From Gordonia pseudamarae (GTDB lineage: Bacteria > Actinomycetota > Actinomycetes > Mycobacteriales > Mycobacteriaceae): a DNA stretch of 64,000 nt. A model generated the notes under the pieces. That model was not told the DNA's origin, did no database searches, and was given only the letters and a program-made list of their open reading frames with translations. A program made the translations under genes and the position numbers. How positions within the stretch are numbered: position 1 is the stretch's first letter; each line of letters opens with the position of its first letter. The DNA lies in the NCBI RefSeq assembly GCF_025273675.1, contig NZ_CP045809.1, positions 434,001-498,000 on the forward strand, read 5' to 3'. Shown one piece after another: positions 25,462 to 33,261 of this stretch.

Positions 25462-26715
25462 GTGCGCGTACTCGTGATCGGCTCGGGCGGCCGCGAACAT
25501 GCCCTGCTCCTCGGACTCACCCGCGACCCGTCGGTGACCGACCTGCACGTCGCCCCCGGCAACGCGGGTACCGCGGCCGTCGCGACCAACCACGCCGTCG
25601 ACGTCACCTCCGCCGAGGCCGTCGTCGCCCTGGCCCGGGAGGTGGCCGCCGACCTCGTCGTGATCGGCCCCGAGGTTCCGCTGGTCCTCGGTGTCGCCGA
25701 CGCCTTGCGCGCGGTGGGATTCGCCACCTTCGGCCCCAGCGCCGACGCCGCCCGCATCGAAGGGTCCAAGGCGTTCGCCAAGGACGTCATGGCCGCGGCC
25801 GGAGTGCGCACCGCACACGCCGAGGTCGTTGACAACCCCGCCAAACTCGACGCCGCGCTCGACCGATTCGGCCCCACCTGGGTGGTCAAGGACGACGGCC
25901 TCGCCGCGGGCAAGGGCGTCGTGGTCACCCCCGACCGGGCCGCGGCCCGCGCCCACGCCGCGGACTGCCTCGAATCCGGCCACCCCGTACTTCTGGAAAG
26001 CTTCCTCGACGGACCCGAGGTGTCGTTGTTCTGCCTCGTCGACGGCGAGAACGTGGTGCCGCTGCTGCCCGCCCAGGACCACAAACGTGTCGGCGACAAC
26101 GACACCGGACCCAACACCGGCGGCATGGGCGCCTACACCCCGCTGCCCTGGCTGCCCGCGGAGACGGTCACACAGATCGTCGACGACGTGGTCACGCCCG
26201 TCGCAGCCGAACTGGTGCGCCGCGGATCGGGTTTCTCGGGACTGCTGTACGCGGGCCTGGCGATCGGCGCGGACGGACCCGCCGTCGTCGAATTCAATTG
26301 TCGCTTCGGCGATCCCGAAACCCAGGCGGTACTCGCCCTGCTGCAGTCGCCGCTCGGTGAGGCGCTCAACGCGGTCGCCACCGGAACCCTCGACCAACTG
26401 CCGCCGCTGCGATGGAGCGATGGTGCGGCGGTCACCGTCGTCGTGGCCGCCGAGAACTACCCCGGCACACCACGTACCGGAGACGTCATCACCGGCGCCG
26501 AGGCCGACGGGGTGCTGCACGCCGGAACCAAACGCAACGATGACGGCGACATCGTGTCGGCCGGTGGCCGCGTGCTCGCCGTCGTCGGCACCGGCGCCGA
26601 CCTCGAACAGGCCCGGGCCCAGGCGTACGAGCGCATCGCGGCCATCAAACTCGCCGGCAGCCACCACCGCACCGACATCGGGAAAGCCGCCCTCGAAGGA
26701 CGCATCTCCGTGTGA
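25462..26715 (+). CDS. purD: Phosphoribosylamine-glycine ligase
   Basis: Second step of purine synthesis: joins glycine to phosphoribosylamine with ATP. The 417-residue ATP-grasp protein begins [15 protein letters not shown], then VAPGNAGTA, the ATP-binding [15 protein letters not shown] and the metal site [11 protein letters not shown]. The GTG at 25462 fits the family start exactly. It is followed 96 bases downstream by a TetR gene. Confidence 0.95.
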   Translation: MRVLVIGSGGREHALLLGLTRDPSVTDLHVAPGNAGTAAVATNHAVDVTSAEAVVALAREVAADLVVIGPEVPLVLGVADALRAVGFATFGPSADAARIEGSKAFAKDVMAAAGVRTAHAEVVDNPAKLDAALDRFGPTWVVKDDGLAAGKGVVVTPDRAAARAHAADCLESGHPVLLESFLDGPEVSLFCLVDGENVVPLLPAQDHKRVGDNDTGPNTGGMGAYTPLPWLPAETVTQIVDDVVTPVAAELVRRGSGFSGLLYAGLAIGADGPAVVEFNCRFGDPETQAVLALLQSPLGEALNAVATGTLDQLPPLRWSDGAAVTVVVAAENYPGTPRTGDVITGAEADGVLHAGTKRNDDGDIVSAGGRVLAVVGTGADLEQARAQAYERIAAIKLAGSHHRTDIGKAALEGRISV

Positions 26716-26811
26716 CCGCCCACCGCCCGCCGGCCGTCGGGCCGACGAAAACCCGGTGAACCCACACCGCTTTCGTCGAAACCCGGTCAGCGTGTACGCC
26801 GGTTTGCGACC

Positions 26812-27414
26812 ATGACATCCATGACGTCAGCGGCAACCCCCAAGGGAGTGCGCAGGCGTTCCAGGCTGATCGAAGCCGCCGGAGCGCTCCTACTCGAAGG
26901 CGGGTTCGACGCTGTCCGCCACCGCGCCGTCGCCGACCGGGCCGAACTCCCGCTCGCCTCCACCACGTACTACTTCGGCTCCCTCGAAGACCTCATGGCG
27001 CAGGCCGCCGACTACGTGTGCCGCGGCGACGAAGCCGCCATCGCGGCCCGTGGTGCGGCGCTGCGCCGACGTCGCCGGGGTGCCCGTGCCATGGCCGACG
27101 CCCTCGTCGACGTCTTCGTCGGAGCCGACACCACCGTGCACGATCTCGCCGCCCGGTACGAGATGTTCGCCCTCGCGCCCCGCTACGAACTGCTCAACGC
27201 GGTCATCGCCGACCACCACGCACTGCTGGCCGGTATCCACACCGACGTCCTGGAGAAGTCCGGCCGGCACGCCGACCCCGTCCACGTTCGTTGCCTCATC
27301 GCCGTCGAAGACGGAGCCGTCATGGGTGCGTTGGGTCAACAACCCGCGGTGCCGCTGGTCGCGGCACGCGAAGCTTTGGTGTCGGTCATCGACGTCCTGG
27401 CCCCGCCGAACTGA
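26812..27414 (+). CDS. TetR-family transcriptional regulator
   Basis: A 200-residue regulator with an N-terminal helix-turn-helix (RLIEAAGALLLEGGFDAVRH and LASTTYYFGSLEDLMAQA, about residues 18-60) and an all-helical ligand domain that begins after an Arg-rich linker RRRRRGARAM. A second in-frame ATG at 26821 is equally possible; neither has a clear ribosome binding site. The ligand and targets are unknown; an Rv0775-like TetR lies near purD in mycobacteria too. Confidence 0.82.
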   Translation: MTSMTSAATPKGVRRRSRLIEAAGALLLEGGFDAVRHRAVADRAELPLASTTYYFGSLEDLMAQAADYVCRGDEAAIAARGAALRRRRRGARAMADALVDVFVGADTTVHDLAARYEMFALAPRYELLNAVIADHHALLAGIHTDVLEKSGRHADPVHVRCLIAVEDGAVMGALGQQPAVPLVAAREALVSVIDVLAPPN

Positions 27415-27505
27415 CCCGCACCTCAACCGGCGAGGTGGGCCGCAGTCCGGGGGATAGCGTCGCCGTGACGGCCGGATGTGTCGTGGTGGCCGATAGGGTG
27501 GGAGG

Positions 27506-29476
27506 ATGCCTTCCGATCCTTATGCGGACGTGCCGTTTTTTGACGAGCCGCCACCGGATGACGACTACGACGCGCCACCACCCGACGACGGCGGGGGAGA
27601 ACCTCGGGACGTGCCGCAGGGGCCGGCACCGGCCCGGTTCTCCTCGGCGATCGAGGCGTTGCGCGCCGTCTTCGGATACGACGCGTTCCGCGGCGATCAG
27701 GCCGCGATCGTCGAGCAGGTCATCGGTGGCGGCGATGCCATCGTGCTGATGCCCACCGGCGGTGGCAAATCCATCACCTATCAGATTCCGGCGCTCGTCC
27801 GTGAGGGCACCGGACTGGTGATCAGCCCGCTCATCGCGCTCATGCATGACCAGGTCGACGCGCTGCGCGCGGCCGGTGTGCGCGCCGCCTACCTCAACTC
27901 CACCCAGTCGGCGCGGGAGCGGAGTGAGGTTGAGAATGCCTATCGGACAGGACAACTCGACCTGCTTTATGTTGCTCCCGAACGATTGTCGGGCGCACGG
28001 ACCACGGAACTGCTGCACAGCGGAACGCTCAGCGTCATCGCCATCGACGAGGCGCACTGTGTTTCGCAGTGGGGCCACGACTTCCGGCCCGACTATCTCG
28101 CACTCGGCGATCTCGGCGAGCGATTCCCCGGCGTTCCCCGAATGGCGTTGACCGCCACCGCCACCCGCGAAACGCACGGCGAGATCACCGAACGGCTACG
28201 GCTGGTCGAGGCCAGGCATTTCGTCGCCAGCTTCGACCGGCCCAACATCCAGTACCGCGTCGACGCCAAGGCGGAGCCGCGAAAGCAACTGGTCTCGTTC
28301 ATCCGTTCGGTGCCCGAACTCGTCGGAGCGGACGGACCGGTCGCCGGAATCGTGTACGCGCTCAGCCGCAAAAGTGTCGAGGCCACAGCCGAATTCCTGA
28401 CCGGACAGGGGTTCGACGCACTGCCGTACCACGCCGGTCTCGACGCCCCGATCCGTGCGCATAACCAGGCGCGGTTCCTGCGTGAGGACGGGGTGATCGT
28501 GGTGGCGACCATCGCGTTCGGGATGGGCATCGACAAACCCGACGTGCGTTTCGTTGCCCATATCGACCTGCCGAAGTCGGTCGAGGGCTACTACCAGGAG
28601 ACCGGTCGTGCCGGCCGTGACGGACAGCCGTCGGTGGCCTGGATGGCGTACGGCCTGGCCGACGTGGTGCAGCAACGCCGACTCATCGACTCCGGCACCG
28701 GCGATCGCGCGTTCAAGATGCGGCTCGGACAGCACCTCGACGCGATGCTCGCCCTGTGTGAGACGGTGTCGTGCCGCAGGCAGAACCTGCTGGGCTATTT
28801 CGGCCAGGAGTCGGCGCCGTGCGGCAACTGCGACACCTGCCTGCAACCGCCCGAAACCTTCGACGGCCTCATCCCGGCGCAGAAACTGTTGTCGACGATC
28901 TGGCGATTGAACCGAGAACGCGGCCAGTCGTTCGGCGCCGGTCACCTCATCGACATCCTGCGCGGCAAGGAGACCGAGCGCATCCGCGCCCAGCGGCACG
29001 GCGAACTGAGCACCTACGGCATCGGCGCCGACCTGTCCGATCAGGACTGGCGCAGCGTCGTCCGGCAGTTGCTCGCCCGCGGAATCATCACCGCGCAAGG
29101 CGAATACGGCACCCTCGCCCTCGGTGTCGACGCCGACGGAGTGCTGCGCGGCGAGACACCGGTTCCGTTGCGCCGCGACATCATCGGCCGGGTGACGGGT
29201 TCCGGGTCGGGTCCCAAGGCGCGCAAGACCGGCGCGGCCGCCGACCTCGACCCCGCCGACCGGGACCTGTTCGAGGCGCTGCGCACCTGGCGCACCGCCA
29301 CCGCCAAGGAGCAGGACGTGCCCGCGTACGTGGTGTTCAGCAACGCCACCCTGCAGGCGCTGGCCGCCCACCGTCCCGCCGACCTGGATCAGCTCGGCGA
29401 GATCAGCGGTATCGGCGAGAAGAAGCGGGAGACGTACGGGGAGGCGGTCCTCGCGGTCATCGCCGAACAGCGCTGA
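27506..29476 (+). CDS. recQ: ATP-dependent DNA helicase RecQ
   Basis: A 3'-5' DNA helicase for recombinational repair, 656 residues. An acidic Pro/Asp-rich N-terminus (about 1-40) precedes the helicase core: PTGGGKSITYQ (Walker A, about 84), IDEAHCVSQWGHDFRPDY, LTATAT and YYQETGRAGRDG. The zinc site is CETVSC and CGNCDTC (about 415-450), then the RQC winged helix (about 460-560) and a C-terminal HRDC domain (ALRTWRTATAKEQDVPAYVV, about 590-655). It therefore has the complete E. coli-like layout, unlike the fusion protein at 19187. The GTG/ATG choice is clear: ATG 27506. Confidence 0.93.
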   Translation: MPSDPYADVPFFDEPPPDDDYDAPPPDDGGGEPRDVPQGPAPARFSSAIEALRAVFGYDAFRGDQAAIVEQVIGGGDAIVLMPTGGGKSITYQIPALVREGTGLVISPLIALMHDQVDALRAAGVRAAYLNSTQSARERSEVENAYRTGQLDLLYVAPERLSGARTTELLHSGTLSVIAIDEAHCVSQWGHDFRPDYLALGDLGERFPGVPRMALTATATRETHGEITERLRLVEARHFVASFDRPNIQYRVDAKAEPRKQLVSFIRSVPELVGADGPVAGIVYALSRKSVEATAEFLTGQGFDALPYHAGLDAPIRAHNQARFLREDGVIVVATIAFGMGIDKPDVRFVAHIDLPKSVEGYYQETGRAGRDGQPSVAWMAYGLADVVQQRRLIDSGTGDRAFKMRLGQHLDAMLALCETVSCRRQNLLGYFGQESAPCGNCDTCLQPPETFDGLIPAQKLLSTIWRLNRERGQSFGAGHLIDILRGKETERIRAQRHGELSTYGIGADLSDQDWRSVVRQLLARGIITAQGEYGTLALGVDADGVLRGETPVPLRRDIIGRVTGSGSGPKARKTGAAADLDPADRDLFEALRTWRTATAKEQDVPAYVVFSNATLQALAAHRPADLDQLGEISGIGEKKRETYGEAVLAVIAEQR

Positions 29477-29502
29477 CGGCGAACACCGCTGACACCGGAC
29501 GC

Positions 29503-29527
29503 CGCCGGCAACTGAAGACGGCCGGCG
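29503..29527. terminator. Small hairpin between recQ and mnhG
   Basis: CGCCGGC and GCCGGCG arms with an 11-base loop between the convergent recQ and Mrp operon ends. Confidence 0.35.
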
Positions 29528-29531
29528 CGCG

Positions 29532-29867
29532 TCAGTCGCGGTTGCCCGACTCCATGTCGTCGGGGTTCATCAGGCCGTCGCGGGCGCGTTGTTCCTGGTA
29601 GACCAGCCGCCCGATGCGGTGGGCGACCACCGGGGCGGTGATCAGCGCGAAGATCGCGGCGAGGATCAGCATCCCGACGTCGATGTGGTTGCTGCCGAGG
29701 CGGATCATCGCGCCGGCGAGAATGAGCAGCAGACCGAACGTCTGCGGTTTGGTGGCCGCGTGCATCCGGGAGAGCGTGTCCGGGAAACGGATCAGGCCGA
29801 TAGCCGTGGTCAGCGCCATCACGGCCCCGATCACCAGCAGCGTCGACGAGATGATGTCTCTGATCAT
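29532..29867 (-). CDS. mnhG: Mrp antiporter subunit G
   Basis: Last gene of the Mrp-type Na+/H+ (or K+/H+) antiporter operon. The 111-residue protein has three helices and the conserved GLIRFPDTLSRMHAATKPQT segment typical of MnhG/MrpG, then a charged cytoplasmic tail. It begins 13 bases after the mnhF stop. It has no known catalytic role but is needed for complex function in other species. Confidence 0.9.
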   Translation of the reverse strand: MIRDIISSTLLVIGAVMALTTAIGLIRFPDTLSRMHAATKPQTFGLLLILAGAMIRLGSNHIDVGMLILAAIFALITAPVVAHRIGRLVYQEQRARDGLMNPDDMESGNRD

Positions 29868-29880
29868 TTCGGTCCCCGGC

Positions 29881-30144
29881 TCATGATCGGTCGTCCCGTA
29901 CCCGGAACCGGGCGATGGAGATCGACCCGATGAAACTGAGCAGACTCAACGCCACGATCGCCGGGATCACCGTCGAGTCACCGCTGTAGGCGGCCCACGC
30001 GGCCAGCCCGCACATGCACAGCGCCACCAGGACGTCGAGGGCGACGACCCGGTCCAGTGATGACGGGCCCATCAGGATGCGGGCGGTGGTGAGCACCGCG
30101 GAGATGAGCAGCAGAACGGTCACGACCGTCCACACGATCGTCAT
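29881..30144 (-). CDS. mnhF: Mrp antiporter subunit F
   Basis: An 87-residue three-helix membrane protein with the MrpF signature MGPSSLDRVVALDVLVAL. The ATG at 30144 overlaps the mnhE stop by four bases (ATGA) and removes a non-hydrophobic upstream extension. Part of the six-gene operon read leftwards from mnhAB. Confidence 0.9.
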   Translation of the reverse strand: MTIVWTVVTVLLLISAVLTTARILMGPSSLDRVVALDVLVALCMCGLAAWAAYSGDSTVIPAIVALSLLSFIGSISIARFRVRDDRS

Positions 30145-30986
30145 GACCGATCCTCCGGTGGGGTGTCGATCCTGCCGAGCAGGCCCTGGGTCTCCAGCCG
30201 TTGCCGAGCCTGATGCGAGACATGATGGAATTCGTCGTCGATGCCGTGGTACGGGCTCGGATGCCATTCACTGTCACGTTCGAATGCCCGGATGAACGAT
30301 CGTTCCACCCACTCCACCTGCTTGTAGAACGCCTTGACGCGGGCCTCGCTGCGGACGTCGAAGATGTGCACGTACAGCATGCGCCTGCGGTGATCGATCT
30401 CCAGCACCATCGTGCCGGGCACCAGGTTGAGGTAGTCGACGGCCAGGGTGAGCACCATGTCGGACTTGATGGCTACGCGCACCCGTACCACCGCGCCGAG
30501 CGGCGGTTTGCCGGGCCGGATCGCCGCCCAGCCCACCTGGGCGCTCGACACACAGAAATCGACAACCAGGCGGGCGACGATCAGCAGCACCGCGAGCGGG
30601 TGCAGCCGGCCTTCGACGGGTACCCGCGGCAGCGGCAGCAGGATCATGATCGCCAGCGCCACCCCGATCCCGCCGAGTACGTTCGCCCACGAGACGGTGC
30701 CCCACAACAGCACCCACACCGACGTCAGCCACGTGATGGTCCACAACCGGACGGCCACCTCGCGGGCGTCGCCGCCGAGCCACCTGGGCAGACGCAGCGT
30801 GCCGTGCAGCCATACCCAGACCCCGACGACGGCCCACACGACCATCAGGAACGACAGGCGCCACACGTTGATCAGGGCCGAACGGATCGGGCCCTTCTTG
30901 GCCACCGGATAGCGTTCGGCAAGTACGGTGCGCAGTTCGTCGCGTTTCGATGTGCGTCCGGCATCCGGGGGCGTTCGTTCGGTCAT
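30141..30986 (-). CDS. mnhE: Mrp antiporter subunit E
   Basis: A 281-residue protein, longer than the usual 160 residues of MrpE. The conserved core (about 85-195) includes LWGTVSWANVLGGIGVA and the DYLNLVPGTMVLEID segment typical of the family. The extra parts are an N-terminal charged segment with two more helices (about 30-70) and a soluble C-terminus rich in His/Asp/Glu (SPYHGIDDEFHHVSHQ). Four-base overlaps with mnhD and mnhF show tight coupling. Confidence 0.88.
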   Translation of the reverse strand: MTERTPPDAGRTSKRDELRTVLAERYPVAKKGPIRSALINVWRLSFLMVVWAVVGVWVWLHGTLRLPRWLGGDAREVAVRLWTITWLTSVWVLLWGTVSWANVLGGIGVALAIMILLPLPRVPVEGRLHPLAVLLIVARLVVDFCVSSAQVGWAAIRPGKPPLGAVVRVRVAIKSDMVLTLAVDYLNLVPGTMVLEIDHRRRMLYVHIFDVRSEARVKAFYKQVEWVERSFIRAFERDSEWHPSPYHGIDDEFHHVSHQARQRLETQGLLGRIDTPPEDRS

Positions 30987-32608
30987 CGGCTACCACCTTC
31001 GTGATCCCCGAGCACGGCCTCGACGTAGACATCCCGGTTGACCACCTCGTCGGCGGCGCGGTCGGTGAAGTCGAAGATCGGACCGGCCCAGATCGTCAGT
31101 ACCAGACCGGCGGCCACCATCGCCACCGTCGGCAGCACCATGCCCAGCGGCATCCGGCCCACGTCCTCACGTTCGTCGAAGGCGATGTCGTCGGCACTCT
31201 CGTCGATCAGGGCCGACGGTGTGACGTCGGCGAGAGCACCCTCCGGTGCGTCGGCCCGGGGCCGCCAGAAACCCTTTGTCCAGATGCGGGCCATCACGTA
31301 GAGGGTCAGCAGGCTGGTCACCACACCGCCGCCGATGAGGACCCACGCCAGCACCGAACCGTCCTGGCCACCGGCCTCCAGCAATGCCACCTTGCCGATG
31401 AAACCGGAGAACGGCGGGATACCGCCCAGGTTGAGGGCCGGGATCAGGAACAGCACCGCCAGCACCGGGCTCGCGATCAGCCCGCCGAGCCGGCGCAACG
31501 AGGCCGATCCGGCCTGCCGTTCGATCAGCCCGACAACCAGGAACAGCGTCGTCTGCACCAGGATGTGATGGGCCACGTAGTAGATGGCCGCCGACATGCC
31601 GATCTTCGACGACAACGCGATGCCGAAGATCATGTAGCCGATATGGCTGACCAGCGTGAACGACAGCAGACGTTTGATATCGGCCTGCGCGATGGCGCCC
31701 ATGATGCCGATCAGCATCGTCGCCAGTGCCGCGACCAGCAGCACGTTGTCCATCGAACCGCCCGGGAACAGCAGCGTGTGAGTACGCATGATCGCGTATA
31801 CGCCGACCTTGGTGAGCAGCCCCGCGAACACCGCGGTGACCGGAGCCGGGGCCGTCGGGTAGGAGTCGGGCAGCCACGCCGACAGCGGGAACACCGCGGC
31901 CTTGATGCCGAAGGCGACCAGCAGCACCGCGTACAGGGCGTTGCGGGTGCCGTCGGGCACGTCGTCCAGGCGCACCGCCATCTCGGCGAGATTGAGGGTG
32001 CCGGTGGTGGCGTAGGCGAACGCGATTCCCGCCAGGAAGATCAGCGACGAGACCATCGACACCATCACGTACGACGCGCCGGCGCGCACCCGTTCGGCGC
32101 TGGCCCCCAGGGTGAGCAGCACGAAACTCGCCGCCAGCAGTACCTCGAACGAAACGAACAGGTTGAACAGGTCACCGGCGAGGAAGGAGTTGCACACACC
32201 GGCGGTGAGGATCAGATAGGACGGCAGGAAGATCGATACCGGCTGCCGGGTGCTGGCGCCGTCGCGGATACCCTGACCGACCGCGTACAGCACCACGCAC
32301 AGCAGCACGATCGTCGATACCACCAGCATCAGCGCCGACAGTTCGTCGACGACGAGCGTGATGCCGAGCGGGCCGTTCGGATAGCCTTTGTCGCCCCAGC
32401 CGCCGATCATCACCGCGAACGTGCCGTGTTCGGTGGTCAGGTACAGCATCAGGCACGATGCGACGAACACCGTGGCCAAGGCGATGACAGTGACGGCCCG
32501 CTGGAATCGGGGACTGCGGCCGCGCAGCAGGGTGAGTGCGGCGGCGATCAGCGGAACCAGTGCGGGCAGGGAGACCAGCACCGGGATCCAGGAGCTCTGC
32601 GGGGTCAC
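30983..32608 (-). CDS. mnhD: Mrp antiporter subunit D
   Basis: A 541-residue proton-channel subunit homologous to NuoM/NuoN of complex I, with about 14 helices. Typical segments are FEVLLAASFVLLTLG, AFGIKAAVFPLSAWLPDSYP with the channel lysine, and LSFTLVSHIGYMIFG. A soluble C-terminal stretch (about 450-500) is acidic. The start overlaps the mnhC stop by four bases. Confidence 0.92.
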   Translation of the reverse strand: MTPQSSWIPVLVSLPALVPLIAAALTLLRGRSPRFQRAVTVIALATVFVASCLMLYLTTEHGTFAVMIGGWGDKGYPNGPLGITLVVDELSALMLVVSTIVLLCVVLYAVGQGIRDGASTRQPVSIFLPSYLILTAGVCNSFLAGDLFNLFVSFEVLLAASFVLLTLGASAERVRAGASYVMVSMVSSLIFLAGIAFAYATTGTLNLAEMAVRLDDVPDGTRNALYAVLLVAFGIKAAVFPLSAWLPDSYPTAPAPVTAVFAGLLTKVGVYAIMRTHTLLFPGGSMDNVLLVAALATMLIGIMGAIAQADIKRLLSFTLVSHIGYMIFGIALSSKIGMSAAIYYVAHHILVQTTLFLVVGLIERQAGSASLRRLGGLIASPVLAVLFLIPALNLGGIPPFSGFIGKVALLEAGGQDGSVLAWVLIGGGVVTSLLTLYVMARIWTKGFWRPRADAPEGALADVTPSALIDESADDIAFDEREDVGRMPLGMVLPTVAMVAAGLVLTIWAGPIFDFTDRAADEVVNRDVYVEAVLGDHEGGSR

Positions 32609-33261
32609 GAGGCACCCCCTGCCGGGGTGGGATCATCACGGCCGTCGCCGGCGGGACGCTCGTCATTGCGGGGATCCCGGTCGGGGGGGTTTCCGAGGGG
32701 AGCTTCCACGAGAGACATCTCGTCGAGAACGTCCTCGGAACCGGTCGGCATCAGGTCGGTCTCTATCTGATCCTGGTGCAGGGCCTCGAACTCCTCGGGG
32801 GTCAGCGGGTTGCCTTCGTCGTCGTACAGATCGCCGGCCGCGGTGTCGGCAAGGGTCACCGGGTCGTCGGTGCGGTCGCGGTCCGGGGCGTCGGAGAGCG
32901 AACCCTTCACGATCTTGACGTCCTCGGTGTCGTCGGACACGTCGTCGTCGTCGCGGTTGAGCACGAACAGCCGGTAGACCATCGCGAGTATGAACGCGGC
33001 CACGCCCATCGTGATGACGATCGAGGTCAGCACCATCGCCTGCGCGAGCGGGTCGGTGTCACCGGCCGGACCGTTCGCCGAGCGGCCCTTGATCGGCGGA
33101 TCGCCCGGATTCCCGGAGACCACCACTATCAGCAGGTTGATCGCGTTTCCGCATAGCAGCAGACCCAGCAGCATCCGCACCAGGCTGCGTTCGGTCAGCA
33201 GATACGCACCGCACGAGGCCAGCACACCGACGACGATGAGAAGTCCGAGATTGATGCTCAT
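32605..33261 (-). CDS. mnhC: Mrp antiporter subunit C with long acidic tail
   Basis: The first 105 residues are a NuoK-like three-helix MnhC (LLLCGNAINLLIVVVSGNPGDPP, DPLAQAMVLTSIVITMGVAA). Residues 106-218 are a very acidic cytoplasmic tail (DDDDVSDDTEDVKIVKG and onward) not found in model MrpC proteins. It overlaps mnhAB and mnhD by four bases each. The tail could interact with the complex or with regulators, but this is speculation. Confidence 0.9.
   Translation of the reverse strand: MSINLGLLIVVGVLASCGAYLLTERSLVRMLLGLLLCGNAINLLIVVVSGNPGDPPIKGRSANGPAGDTDPLAQAMVLTSIVITMGVAAFILAMVYRLFVLNRDDDDVSDDTEDVKIVKGSLSDAPDRDRTDDPVTLADTAAGDLYDDEGNPLTPEEFEALHQDQIETDLMPTGSEDVLDEMSLVEAPLGNPPDRDPRNDERPAGDGRDDPTPAGGAS

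Noticed and set aside
30950..32770. 600-codon open frame on the plus strand opposite mnhD/mnhC
   Set aside because: Antisense shadow of membrane genes with Arg/His/Gln-rich translation and no ribosome binding site.
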